Assembly (NCBI RefSeq): GCF_000165425.1
Contig: NW_001799621.1
Location: 62,001-126,000, forward strand
From: Paramecium tetraurelia
Taxonomy: Eukaryota; Ciliophora; Oligohymenophorea; Peniculida; Parameciidae
Direction of reading: 5' to 3'
DNA length: 64,000 bases
Shown here: piece by piece, positions 12,676 to 25,467 of the stretch
Layout of the letters: each line of letters begins with the position of its first letter
Position numbering within the stretch: position 1 is the stretch's first letter
Position numbers and translations under genes: made by a program
The notes under the pieces: model-generated
Told to the model about the DNA's origin: nothing
Seen by the model: only the letters and a program-made list of their open reading frames with translations
Databases searched by the model: none

Positions 12676-13545
12676 TGATACTCTGTTCAAAAATAAGGAT
12701 TTAATTCCTATGAGCTATAAATAGATTGTTTTAAGTTTTATTAAGTAATAACTACTGACTACTATCCCAGTAGTTAATATATGATTTAATGTCTATTTTC
12801 AACAAAAATTTTCTTCTATTTAAACCATTAAGATTAGCAATTAGGATTTTTTTTTAAGCCATTGTTAAAATTGAGTTTGAATCTTTTAAGTATACAACTA
12901 AAATAATTTTCATTATTTCTTTTCGCTATAATACTAGACATATGTTTTAGATAATGGTATTTGAAGAAATAAGAATTGATGTTTTGGTTTTAAAGTGTTA
13001 ATAATATTTTAGAATTATAATTGAAGGTCAAGAATTCTAAACAATTAAGAACATCCTAATTTGATAAGTTTAATAATTAAAAGTTGATTTTTTCATCTTT
13101 GATATCATTTATTAAATTTTTTCAATCTAATAAAAAATAAATTAAAACACTCATATTTAAAATGGTTAAATATCAAGACCTTCATTTGAATTAATCATAA
13201 TATAAGTAATTTTAGTATATTTTTAATTATAAGTAAATAATGTCTTTACATATAATTTTTAATAGTCATAAATTTATTATTTCATAGAATAGGATATCAA
13301 TATTAGTTGTAAATTATAAACTTATTTTTATTCCAATCTTCCATTTTGCATTATAATTATTATGGCTTTTATAGGCTATTTTCAGAATTCATATACATTT
13401 TATGAATTGAAACCTATATATTAATTTTAATTGGATTATTATATTGACAAGTTTTATTTTAATGCACTCAAATATTTAATGAGAAATACCAAATTTGATA
13501 AATTCTAATTTTTGAATATTTAATTAAAAGAAAAGAAATTGCAAG
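12676..13545. other. AT-rich intergenic stretch upstream of the Rab gene
   Basis: Dense in TAAT/ATTA words with frequent TGA in every frame. No coding frame, tRNA-like fold or repeat unit was seen. Presumably the promoter region of the Rab gene at its right end. Confidence 0.5.
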
Positions 13546-14305
13546 ATGATCAAAGAATATGATTATTTGTTCAAGTTGGTTATTATTGGTAACTCTGGAG
13601 TGGGAAAGAGTTCATTATTGTTGAGATTTGCAGATGACTAATTTAGTGAATCTTATTTAACAACTATCGGTGTTGATTTTAGATTCAGAACGTTACCTAT
13701 CGATGGAAAGAACGTTAAATTATAGATTTGGGACACTGCTGGATAGGAAAGGTTCAGAACAATCACAAGTGCATACTACAAGGTAATGTGAAATCATTTT
13801 TAATATTTTTAGGGTGCCGATGGAATTGTTATGGTATATGATGTCACCTAAGGGTAATCATTTGATGATATTGATAAATTCTGGTTGCACGAGGTAGAAT
13901 CATATGGAGAAAAAAATGTGTAATTATTGATCATCGGAAATAAAAATGATTTAGATGAATAGAAATAGTAAGAAAATTATATATTTAAATAAGAGTAGAA
14001 ACATCAAAGGCTGAAGAGTATTGTAAGTCTCATAATATGCTTTTCATGGAATGTAGTGCTAAGACAGCTGATCATGTTAATAATGCCTTCCTTGAACTCT
14101 CACGAAAGTTAATGGCTAAGAAGGATGCCTCACAACCACCTAAGACTACCAATACGACATCCAATGCTTCACAATAATCATAATCTAGAGGGTATATTAT
14201 ATTTTATATTTTATTAGATAAACTAACACCAACACTTAACAATCAAAATAACTAAGTGCTGGCAATACAAACTAAAAAAAATAAAAAGATGGAGGTTGCT
14301 GTTGA
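13546..14305 (+). CDS. Rab-family small GTPase (Rab1-like), 225 aa
   Basis: Directs vesicle targeting between membranes. All GTPase motifs are present: P-loop GNSGVGKS (residues 15-22), switch I with TIGVDFR, switch II WDTAGQERF, NKND and CSAK. The C-terminus is GGCC, the double-cysteine geranylgeranylation signal. Three introns are required: 30 nt ending TAG, 26 nt at 13968-13993 ending AAG, and 26 nt ending TAG. The AAG case is firm, because the conserved NKND..V..SKAEEY stretch spans it and no other acceptor keeps frame. Closest in pattern to the Rab1/Rab8/Rab18 group; the exact subfamily is not certain. Confidence 0.95.
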
Positions 14306-14817
14306 TTATTTATTAAGCATAATATATTGTTAAAATTTATTGTTCTTATACTTTCTGACTTTAATTATTTAAATTCAGTATTTAATAACCTAATAAACTT
14401 AATTAGTAAATAGAACCAATTAAACCTAATACAATTCTTATTATGTATTTCAATTTAACTGCTATTTTTAATATATCTGACTTACATTTAAATAAAAATT
14501 TCTAATATTATTTCAAAATATTTCCAATTATTGAAATTTTACATTATAAAAAAGAGTTTTATATGCATACCAGGTTTAATAATATTAATAGAAAATGAAG
14601 TTTGAGATATCAGATATCTTTTTGTTTTTCTTAGAAAAATCATGAAAAAGTATAACTGAATTTAAAAACTACGAAGCGAGACTTTCAAAACAATAAGGTT
14701 CTATCATGAAATTAAAGGAATTTAATAAATTAATAGAACTAGATTTGATATAAAATGTGATCAATGATATTAGAATGGTGTATAATACATTACAAATAAA
14801 TATGATCCAAAGTTGTT
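14306..14817. other. Convergent intergenic region
   Basis: Lies between the 3' ends of the Rab gene and the following minus-strand gene. AT-rich, with no motif. It should contain both polyadenylation sites, but no distinctive signal is seen. Confidence 0.45.
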
Positions 14818-15507
14818 TCACTCATTCTGCTGAATGATATGCTCATTAAAATGCTTCCATGAGTAGTCGCTCTAATAATATTAAAATATTTTACTAATTC
14901 TCTCTTTATTTTACCTTCAACAAAACCCTAGTAAATATCAGGGAGATGATCTATAAAATTGTATGGTTGGAATTTTAAGAAGAACATCTCTAAGCTACAA
15001 AATGAATTTGTTAAAATAGTAATTAGCATTTAGATAGGAGTATTTCCAATCAAAATCATTCTATCATCATTCTATAAACAAATCATGCCTTGAGGATTTG
15101 TGTGCATGTAAAGAGGTTTTTGGAGTGGATCCTTCGCAAACCTAGTGATACTATAGATTTCCTTGATGATTATATCATCAATTTTCAAGAAAGATTATCC
15201 ATTGGTTACTCCTCCCTCCCAAAAAAGCATCAAAGGACCAGTTCTTTGACTTCTAATCTAAATCATTAAATCCTTTATATTCTCGCCATCTGTAAAATCC
15301 TTGAAACCGCATTTATTTATTTAAAATGACTCTAAAATAGCTCTTCCATAACTTATTATTTTACACTTGACTTCATCTTTCTAGATCGATAAATGAGTAA
15401 AAGATGGAGAAAAACTAAGTTATAAATATATATTACTATGTGATATAAACAAACACGTCAACCGGAGATGTTCTTGTACAATAAATGCAATACGATTATA
15501 AGTTCAT
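14818..15507 (-). CDS. Hypothetical protein, 214 aa
   Basis: Two introns (22 nt near 15420 and 23 nt near 14850, both GTA..TAG) give a frame from MNLQSYCIYC to TGA at 14818-14820. The middle (RTGPLMLFWEGGVTNGQSFL, then KPLYMHTNPQGMICLQ) looks like a compact globular domain with alternating hydrophobics. I do not recognise the family. There is no signal peptide. The C-terminal tail is SDYSWKHFNEHIIQQNE if the second intron is used. Confidence 0.65.
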
Positions 15508-16890
15508 ATATCTAAAGTGTTATGTACTGTTGTGAAAAAGTGATTTATATTTAAAGTATCCTAAAACTAACAATAAAAATCGTCCGCTTATATAGTTATG
15601 CACTAAGATTAGAATTCTCAGAAATTTATGCAGTACAATATGAAATTATCGTCTTTGTATTTAAAGAAATATCAAGTCATTCATGATTACTATTTCTAAT
15701 ACCATTATGGCAAATACAGGCAATTTAATAAACAGCATTAATATATTTAGAGTTGTTCTTAAAGCTGACTTTTAAGTAGTTGTTTAAATTTCTGTGAAAG
15801 GATCCATGAAAATTATATATAAGTAAAATTTATTATTTGATTATTGGATTTTACAAATGCACATATATCAGTATTTGATGGGTTTGATGATAATTAAAAT
15901 AAATTTACGAATATAATTATCGCATAAATAAATTCAAGATCTCAAATAATTGTTAGAATAAAGAAAGTAAGACTTTTCAATTGTTGAATGAATTATGATA
16001 AATTATTATTGATTTTGTTTGATTAAAACTATATTATAAATATGAAATGAGTAAATTAAATATCATTTTGTTTATTTCCTATTTTAGAATCAATTCTTTT
16101 AGTTTTGAAGTATCTTCTAAAACAATTTAGTTTTCAAATAGATTTCTCAATAATATTCTTAAATTATATCCAGATTAATTAAATATACAATTACCCATAT
16201 ATTTTAATATATTTAACGATTAAACTGCACAGAAAATTTTACATGTTCTGTATTAAATATTTCTATAATTTTCCACTGCTTTAATTACTAAATTATTCAG
16301 CAATGCATTTTTGATTCAATCAATCTAATAAAAAGCAATAATCATCCAAAGGAAATTTTATAACAAATTAACCTAAAGCGGTTCAACATAATAATAATTG
16401 ATTTTAACAAAATGTGAAATTACTAAATTATATTATTTTATTTTTTCAATAAAAAAAAAGTAAGAAATTTATTTTCTATTCGAATTCTTTCATATGAGTA
16501 ACTTGAATACAATTATGAGAAGTGGTTACAATGTGAATAAGCAATTTAGCCTAGAATACTACTGATTAATGATTGATTTCATGATTTTTCTTAAAAAATA
16601 TCAAGAAATCGGATGATGTTAGAATGAAATTGTATTGTTTTAGTATGATCATTACTTATGTAATGATTTTGGAGTAGATTTAAGCAATAAATTACAACTT
16701 ATCTGATCAATAATTTTTGAGAAAGTTCACACTTTATAAAAGAAGAATTGATTTAATTTATAAAAATATTTAGCATTATTTTGTTTTAAATTAGTATTTT
16801 AACTTTTTTGAAACGAAATAATCTGAAAATGGAAACTTGATTTTTGATAATAGTAGTTATTTGATATTAAAATAATAATTATATTTTTTA
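15508..16890. other. Long AT-rich intergenic stretch
   Basis: About 1.4 kb of AT-rich DNA with no frame that combines length and plausible composition. A plus frame near 15640 (MKLSSLYLKKYQVIHDYYF) stops after about 45 codons and is not called. No repeats or RNA folds noticed by eye. Confidence 0.45.
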
Positions 16891-18818
16891 ATGCATCGGT
16901 TTACTTTAACCTTTTTGAACAAAGATGTAGAGTAGTAATACTAATCTATAAACAAAAAGCAATCTATAGAATTTCAATAATAGCAAAAATGGATATTCAT
17001 CGTCATGGGACTATACTTTACTATTATAAAAATTGTCGAATAAGAATGGGTAAGTTTGGGATTCATTTTATTTAATTGGATAGTCGTCATTTTTAGTTAC
17101 AAATTTATAGCTCAACGCCACAAATTATATGATTTCTTTCTGACATTCGTAGTTGTTAGTTATAATTTATACTTTCCGATAACTAAATACTTTTCACTAG
17201 AATAGAGTGATAACTTCTATGTGGATGGATACTTTATTTCGGTTGGCACTTTTGGGTAAAATCGAAATTTAAATTTTTTAGTGTGATCAATATTTTTAGT
17301 TTCAGATATAAAACCATCATCATAGCTATAATATTTACATCTCTAGTGAGTTTGAGCATGATTTAAGATGGGAATTTTTGGAATCAACTCATAAAATCGA
17401 CAATCTTTACATCACTTTATTTATAAAATTTGTATTGTTTGGAAAAGCACAAAAAGAACAGTTTTCTTGACCATTTGAAAAGAACAACAACATTGAAGGG
17501 CATTTATGACTTGACAAATATTTAAACCTTCATTATACATTATAAAGCAGAAACTAAAAAAATTGAATTAGTGTAGAAAGATAATCAATAGGAGATATAG
17601 AAGCAAATTTTGGATGACTTTGATGATTATTTAAACAACATGAAAATACAATAGTCTAGAAGTTCAGGAAAGTTCGCATCCATATTAGGTTAAGACCCTG
17701 TAAATTAATCATAGAGAAAATAAGAATTAAAATCATATTTATTTGAATTATTTCTCAGAGATCAAAGAATAAATAAGACTATCAAAGAAAATTAATATGA
17801 AAATAATCAAATATTAGGAGAGGCTATATATGAGTAGGATTATTATTCGATTCAAATTTCCAGAGTATTTGATACCCATCCTTGTTTCATTCTTATATTA
17901 TAGGAAAAGAAACAAGAGGTTTAACTTGAAGAACTATCTTTGAAAAATAAAATTTTAAAGAAATCTCTAGATTAGACTTCATTAATATTCAAGCATCAAG
18001 TACGTATATCTTTGATTTATTTTTAATGGATTTATAAATTTGCTAATAAAAAGGAACAAATTTTGTTGATTAATAGATGCTTATAGTCTATTCATGGATA
18101 AATAATCAAAGCCAATAACGACTTTTAAAATATTATCGATTTTAATACCATCAATTCTGATTTCTAACAGTCGCTTATCAAAAAATTTAATATTATTGAT
18201 TGTCTTAATGAACTAACTAGAGCAATAAGTTATTATGACATAAACAAAGATATTAAATTTAACATCATAAACTAATTGAACGTTGAACAATAAAATATAT
18301 AATAAGATGAGAAATAACTCAAATAATTATTTTACAATTTATTGTTCTTTGTTTCTCATTCCTCTCAAACTGTAACAATCACCTTATAACATGATACTCA
18401 TGGCTAACCAAGTAAATCTGTAATTAAAATTAAAATCAACTATTAAGGCCCCAATCTTAGTAATTAATAGTTATAAGGGTTGCAAATCATAAACCCTTAA
18501 AATTTAGGAGAATTACTGCATAACTCATAAAAGCCCTTGGATTTAGAAATACCATTATCATTGATGATTATTCGTAAGATTGGACCTTACGATAAAATGC
18601 GATTGTAATAGAATAAAAAGACATAAAATTATATCGAATTTTATATTTTTTCAGTATTAGAAGAGCAGTATCATTTAATTCCCATATATTCTTTACATCC
18701 TTTAAATTGCTTAATACTTAGGGAAAAGAATATGTAGAATTCTAAGAAAATCACTTCCTTATACGAGAATATGTAGTCAAGTCCTCGCATTAAAATCTAA
18801 AATTATAATAATTTTTGA
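16891..18818 (+). CDS. Histidine-kinase-like membrane protein with degenerate catalytic core, about 633 aa
   Basis: ATG 16891 to TGA 18816-18818 with one 26-nt intron. The N-terminal third has about five to six hydrophobic helices, as in WIFIVMGLYFTIIKIV and GFILFNWIVVIFSYKF. A PAS-sized region and a helix with FKHQV (about residue 360) follow, resembling the position of the phospho-accepting helix. The C-terminal 220 residues track an ATPase domain (LKQLFYNLLFF...IPLSLMIIRKIG). The glycine-rich G1/G2 boxes of active kinases are missing, and the DxGxG position reads YQGPN. It may be a non-enzymatic sensor. Homology is inferred from pattern only. Confidence 0.7.
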
Positions 18819-19209
18819 TTGGTTCAAACATTAAAAATAATTGAGTCACTTATTTTTATAAATTAAATTTTCTTATATTAATATAAAAGATAATTTAATT
18901 TAAATAATATCTTGCATATAAATGAGTTCCACACTATATTTATTTTTATTCAAGTGCATTATGCTCCTTATAATATAACGAATTTGTGTTTGTAGATAGT
19001 GATATTTGGTTGATTATTATATTATCATATTAATCCTATTTATTAACTGGACTTTGCACTCCATTAAGATTCTAAAGACTGATATTTCAAGAATTCTACA
19101 ATTTATGAATTACTATATTTATGGATATTAATTTTCTATTAAAAATTTTGTTGAATAAAAGTTACTAAATTATTAAAAATAATATCATAATGTTAAATTG
19201 ATAAAACTA
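18819..19209. other. Convergent AT-rich intergenic region
   Basis: Separates the 3' ends of the histidine-kinase-like gene and the lectin gene. Nothing recognisable. Confidence 0.45.
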
Positions 19210-20257
19210 TCATTAATTTAATATTTAAATTTTCACAATAACCTACTCAGTTAAGGTTTGATCATAAATAACATTTATTATTTCTAATAAGGATGATTAC
19301 ATGTTTATTTTCAAAAGATTGTATTGAGGAAATGCTTATTAGAAGAGAGGGAAGAATCCGACATAATTCATCTAATTAAAGCAATTATACATAAAAGACT
19401 GATTCTTTTTAGTACTACAAGAATTGCATTTGTTAAAATCGGCCTAGATTTTCATTCCATTTTCACATTTCACTTAGATACCCATCTTCAGTGGTGTGAT
19501 TGATTTATCAACCACATATTAATAATTCCCATTGGTAGTGTAAATTTAATTAGTTTAAATCAATTCTACAGTAAAAGTAGGTAGGGTGGCTAAATTCAAA
19601 ACCTCCTTTCTACTTGTTCTTATACTAAAACACTCTAAAGGTTTGAAAGTCTTCGTAAACTAATATGCTACCCAAACTTAAGAATGGCTATTTGGTGTGT
19701 CAGTTTCAAACCCTTTAAAAATTAATAATTATAAATAATTACAGGTCTTCCAATTATAAGACAAGGTTGTTTCTGTGTTAGTATAGTTGAAACTTGTGAT
19801 AGCAACAAATCCAGTCTTGGCATTAGGATTTTTTATTTGAAATGTTTTATCATCAGGATTTGCCATATTGAAGTTGCTGTAGACCTCAATTCTCTAATCG
19901 TCAATAGCAAACCATCTTAATGATACTGTGATTACTCTATTCATATTGCAACTAATTTCTAATGTAAAAGCTATTAAAATACTAGATTTTATCAATACAT
20001 GTTTAAGTTATAGCTGTAATTGCCAATTGAAAGCCCAATTCTGCCTTGTTCAAGTCGAATTATTCATGTACGAAAAATACTTAAGGAGTATTCTCAAATT
20101 GATTAGAAAACGACTTCGTTGCAATTTTGGAGTAGCCATTTTTGCAAACGAAGCTTGAGTATACATAAGCTTGAAAGTCATCTACCATTCCAGTATCATA
20201 GTATATGTAAGAGGAGGCTACTTTTAATATTATCAATAATATAAGCAATTTCTCCAT
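19210..20257 (-). CDS. Secreted H-type lectin domain protein, 329 aa
   Basis: Signal peptide MEKLLILLIILKVASS. Then an H-type lectin-like domain, a small beta sandwich that binds sugars: PQVFFVHEQFDLNK, then ITVSLRWFAIDD, FQIKNPNAKTGFVAITSFNY and LSYNWKT. A second, Cys-containing region (CNSCSTKKNQ) ends the protein. Two introns are needed: 28 nt near 19945, and 30 nt at 19713-19742 ending AAAG. Members of this family are common secreted or surface proteins in ciliates. Lectin assignment rests on the spacing of strands and the aromatic residues. Confidence 0.75.
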
Positions 20258-21234
20258 ATTTAATAATAAACTTTTTATTATGGAGACAAATTATCAATAA
20301 ATACTTAAGAGATCAGTTTGATCATCAATTTTCATGAATTTAAAGAAAAGATGGTCGTAAATATCCAAGAAATATTTTAAACTGTCAAATGTTTCAGGTT
20401 TGAAAATTTAATTTTTGCTATGCTTTTTATAATATAACTTTAATACGAAACTTACAAAATAATACGCAAACTAAAAGTAAATAAATAATATATTAATTAA
20501 ATACTTATTTATTATTAATATTAAATTAAGAAATTTCTTTTGATCCTCCTTTTTATATCTTGATGTAACCTCCCAGGTTATTTATTGAGACTTGCATTAA
20601 ATAAATACACAACTAAGTCCATTTTGTAAATAGAGCGTTTTTTACACCTTGACTTATTAAAGCATAATAAATCATCTTTGATCCTGGGATGATTTTATTA
20701 TGGTAATACATAATGTAATATAATAATACCTTTAATAATACAAATGAGTTATAGATAAGAATAAATTAAATATATAAATTTGTAGACAAATTTTAAGAAT
20801 TTTATTTATAAAATTAATGTCAAAATGTATTAGAGCTGTTCAATTTCCATTTAAAAATTTTATTGGACAAACTTAAGTCTTGGTTTTTTTCTTGGCTAAG
20901 GTTTGTAGGATCTTTATTCTGAATATTTGATTCTTTAAAATTAATTTAAACTCTTAATCCTTGACATCTAAGCAATTTTACTAAAGAAAGATTTCTAAAT
21001 TCATAAACTGCACCTTTGTTGTTACTTCGTCACTATTTATGTAAGATGTCTACAAACCAAATTCGCTTATTGAATATTTTAGAGTAAAGATAATATTATA
21101 AATGTATAATTAATAAATTCTAAAGTGTTTTTAATAATTAATTAAATACTAAAAAATAATATTTTTGGTATTAGAGTAAAATAACATACTACAATGGCTT
21201 TTAGATATATATTGAAATGGAATCATTAATTTCC
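20258..21234. other. AT-rich stretch with a doubtful small minus-strand frame
   Basis: A minus-strand frame around 20860-21060 (MNLEIFLQQNCLDVKDQEF, then NQIFRIKILQTLAKKKTK) could be a small gene of about 55 residues or one exon. A second minus frame near 20430-20620 starts MDLVVYLFNASLNKQPGR. Neither has flanking support, so both are left uncalled. Confidence 0.3.
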
Positions 21235-23052
21235 TCATATAAGATTTAATAATTCATCTAAATTAGCATTTTCAGTTTCTTCATAAAATGCATTGAAATC
21301 AAAGTCAACTTATTTGAAAAAATCATAAGGATTCAAGCAAATTTTCAAGTAATATATTCCAGAATAAATATCCTTTCCTAATGAATTAGTTGAGGCAGCC
21401 TTAAGAGTTTCGATTGCTTTAGATATAATTTATTTATATTATCCCAGAAAATCTTTGACATTTTCAATTTTGTCAAAGAATTGTTAAAACTAAGGACATT
21501 TTTCTCTTACTTAAATAAACACTTCTTTAATGATAAGGATGTCATTCTTTATTGTTGTAAGTAATCTTGAGCAATCCTAAAAAACTTATAAACTTTTTTA
21601 CCTTACTGACTATAAATCTGCCCCATAATTCCTGATCAAACTAATCATGCTTATTTGAATTCAAAGCAGAATTGATTTTGTCTAAATGCAATAATTGATT
21701 TCTGGCCAACATAAAAATCAATTGCAGAAATTATTCTTTGACAAGTGTGATATCCCCAAACGTTTAAAGTTTGATGATTCTTAATTACGTATAATTGATA
21801 AAAAAGGCAACATTCCTTTCATAAAGATAGTAAGTATAAAATTTCTAGAAGGACTCTCTTCTTTTCATTTCCTTCTAATACTATGATAATATCAAATCTG
21901 GCTAGAATAATTAATAATATTTTATTACATTTTCTTCATCAAACATTTGCTTGAGTCCATCCAAATCATTTTTGCTATCCTCTCTATAATCTTCAATTTT
22001 TGTATGCAAGTATCCAACAACTTTATATTGATCCAAATATATTTTATTCAAACTCATTGATTTGGTCATTGGATCTTCTTTCATAATTTCATTCATGTTT
22101 TATCTAACCATGTCCTCATTCATCTTAATAACTTAATTTTCGAATATTTATTGCCAATTTAATCTATCCTATTTATTTTGTTGAATTAACTTACTTTCTC
22201 TTCAATTTGAAGCATCATAGCTACCAATTCTTTAACTTTTTAACTTCTAACAGGTTTTGTGGGAAATTTAAGTGGTTTATTTAAAATCAATTATTCCAAT
22301 TAAATCTAACTTTCAGCTTGCCAAGGTGTTCTTCCATAGAGCATCTCATAGAACATAATACCCAGAGACCAAACATCACATTTGGCTGAGAATGGCTGTC
22401 CTCTTAATATTTAGGGTGACATGTAGATTGGAGTTCCGTTTCTGGAAAACTTTCCAGGTTCTTTATTAGAAATTAAAAGTGTAAATACCATCCATCTCAA
22501 CTTCCATAACTCTAGCGAATCCAAAGTCTGCGATTTTAGCAATTCCATTAGATAAGAGTATGTTTTCAGGTTTAATATCTCTGTGGATGATTTTCTTTTG
22601 AAACAACTCCTTGAATCCTTCAACAATGTGTTTTAGGAATATAATGGCCTCCAACTAAAAATAAATAAAAACAAAAGTAACTTCAGATAGATGCTTCTCT
22701 TTCTTGCTCAACATAAACTTTCTTAGATCTCCGTCTGGACAGAATTCCAAAAAGATATATATATAATTTTATGTGCGATTTGCGTTGTAGAGTCGAACAA
22801 TATTGGGGTGTTCAACAGCCTTGAGAATGGTTGATTCTCTTTTAATTAGATTTAATATTTGTGGGGATTGTTTTACCGACTAGCCATAATCGATTAATTT
22901 ACATCCATGGGAACTGTTTTGACAGCTATTCTCACTTGATTCTATCCGGTATCCATGTAGCCGAGATAGACCGTGCCATAGGTGCCTTTGCCTAAGATTT
23001 TATTTAAAATGACAAAATTATCTATTTTTTTTTTCTTCCAGTCTTCGCTCAT
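21235..23052 (-). CDS. Protein kinase, ULK/ATG1-like, 562 aa
   Basis: N-terminal Ser/Thr kinase domain. Gly loop [12 protein letters not shown] (about 20-31), VAIK-type Lys in RIAVKTV, catalytic [14 protein letters not shown] and the activation segment ending [11 protein letters not shown]. That last motif, with Gln-Ile-Leu, is typical of the ULK group. After the kinase, about 300 residues of helical sequence resemble no domain I can name. Five introns (23, 27, 28, 26, 25 nt); the third (22461-22488) ends AAAG and falls just before the activation segment. All catalytic residues are present, so it should be active. ATG1/ULK kinases start autophagy; several paralogues are usual in Paramecium, and the exact role is inferred. 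Confidence 0.88.
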
Positions 23053-23154
23053 AAATGAATTATTTTAGGACTCAATAAATAAATTATTCAATGCATTTAT
23101 GAAATTGTAATAATATTTCTATTATTTATATTATTTAATTGGTTTCACATAAAA

Positions 23155-25467
23155 ATGAAGTTTGCAAAATTATTTTTGAATGCTATGATACCTGAGTGGA
23201 TAAAGTTATACTTAAACTACAAACTATTAAAAACCCAATTGTCCAGTTCAGTTTTCATAAAGAAAAAAATAAAATTATTGAAAAGTAAATACAAGACAAA
23301 AAAAAAATAGTATAAATAAGAGAAGCAGAAACTGCTAGAAAACGAACTAGTCTCAACTAAAATTAAGGGGGATCTTCGTGGCTTTTGTGACACTATCAAA
23401 GATGACTTGATTAAGATATAATCTTTTCTCATTTGGAAATATTAGGATATCCAAAAAAAAAACAATAAATTACAAGAGCAAATAAAACTTATGAAGAAAT
23501 AACTAGAGTTTATTAAATTAAAGTAATATATGGGTGATGAAACAGATTTTAAAAAACACTTGCAGGATTTCAAAGAGAAATCATATATTCTTAAATAAAC
23601 TATTTATCAATTCTATATTGAAATTTTACAATACAAAAGCTTCGTAACTAGCAATCATTAAGGGCTGATTAAGATATTAAAAAAATACAAAAAGTGGTCA
23701 ATCACATAATTCAGGGATAAATAATTTGAAAGCCTTGTTCTTAGCGAAGTTATGAATGAAATTTTAATTCTCAAGAAAGTTCCAGATAAATGTTCTCAGT
23801 TACTCAATGTCACTGAAAGACTTTTACTTAACAATTTTTATGCCCTTAATCCCAAAAAAGGGAGATATAATCTTAGGAAGTATCAGCAACAAAAAAGTGT
23901 TAAGGGTGAAATTTTGTTTAAATTTGGTTTGTTCATTGGTTTCGCTTTAGTATTATTAACATTTATATTTTTATTAAGAATTGAAGGGTACATCGATCCA
24001 GATAATAATTAAAATCAGCACAGTATCTTTTAGAAGATGTTCCCATGTTTTAGAGGATTGGCTTTGTTCATAATATATTATTGGTACTTAGCTCTGGATT
24101 TGTGGGGTTGGACTCATTTCAGAATAAATTATAAAATATACCTAGGATTCAATCATCATTTCTCAACTGTAGAGGAAGTGTTTAAACGTGTGAGTTATTT
24201 CTCAGCGATGTTCTTATTATCCTTTGTTTTCTACAGTCTCTAAGCTGAAAACATAGATCCCTTTTCATATAGGGATTCATATACTAAATACATACCCCTT
24301 GTTTTGTGGTGTATTTTGTTGCTATACATATTTTTCCCGTTTACCACCATTCTAAATGGTCCAGGTAGAGTTTGGCTATACAAAATCCTGGCTGGAGCTG
24401 TATATGGACATTTCATTAAATATGAATCCAGATTCACCTTCTGTTTGGATCAATTTATTTCGATGGCTATACCGTTGAGGGATCTTGACTATACAATCTG
24501 CTATTACAAAACGATAGTACAAATAATTTGATAATTAGTGGCAAACCGGAGAGATCCATGATAACGAATGCTTTTCTTCTAATCGATTGACAGGTGCTTT
24601 GATTGCTATCATACCTTTTTCTATGAAAACCATACATTACATAACGAGAGCCCGAGACAAGGGAAAGTTTTGGCATACTGATGAAATGTGGAATTTCTTT
24701 AAAACCCTATTGGCAACTTGGGTAGCAGTTCTCTCGTTTCTAGCTAATAAGCATTATATTTATAGGATAATTTGGATACCATTTGCTGCATTTTGTTCTT
24801 TGTTTTAGTACTGGTGGGATTTGAAGAAAGATTGGCTGTTTTTTGAGAAAGGGTCAAATGTGAGATTTTTAAGGAATGATTTGGGTTACAATCATCCATG
24901 TATCTATTATTTTATTGGGATATCCAACTTCTTTTTGAGACTGACTTGGATACTAACGGTATCACCAAATATGTATCTATATCTCAATATAACAAATAAA
25001 GAATTGTTTATTTTCGTTATTGGATTTCTGGAAATGACAAGAAGTAAAGCAGCATTATTAATTATTAGGATTAATTAATAATTTTATCAAGATCGAGAAA
25101 GAATATATCACAAACCTGAGATCTCTCAAAACGACCAGAGAAATTGTGTATCCATTTGCAAACTAAGACAAGAGTAATTTCTAAGAGTAATTATGATTCT
25201 TATTCAATTAGTATACCTGATAGATTAACTTTGTCAGGCTTATATCTGAATGAATAGGATAAATCAGATGAAGACTTGATTCAGTTGTTTCGAGCCACCA
25301 CTAATATGTTAGAGAAGAGCGATTTAAATAAAAGTGATTATTTATTCTAAGGATTTCAACCTGACATGGAAATACTAGAAAGAGCCAAGAAATAAGAGAA
25401 ATTTCAAGAATCATAAATTCGAAAGATAAAACAAGAGAACAAGAATCTTAAGGCATAATTAATTTGA
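23155..25467 (+). CDS. SPX-EXS phosphate exporter (XPR1/PHO1 family), about 746 aa
   Basis: Begins MKFAKLFLNAMIPEW, the SPX signature, whose basic cluster (LKKYKKWSITQFRDK) reads inositol pyrophosphate. Several membrane helices follow, from about residue 265. The EXS domain comes last (FWHTDEMWNFFKT, then FCSLFQYWWDLKKDW and EMTRRLINNF). Known members export phosphate from the cytosol. Three introns: 22 nt near 24519, 25 nt near 25046, 25 nt near 25190, all ending TAG. Length and domain order match the family. The C-terminal tail is charged and poorly conserved. It starts only about 100 bp from the divergent kinase gene. Confidence 0.92.
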
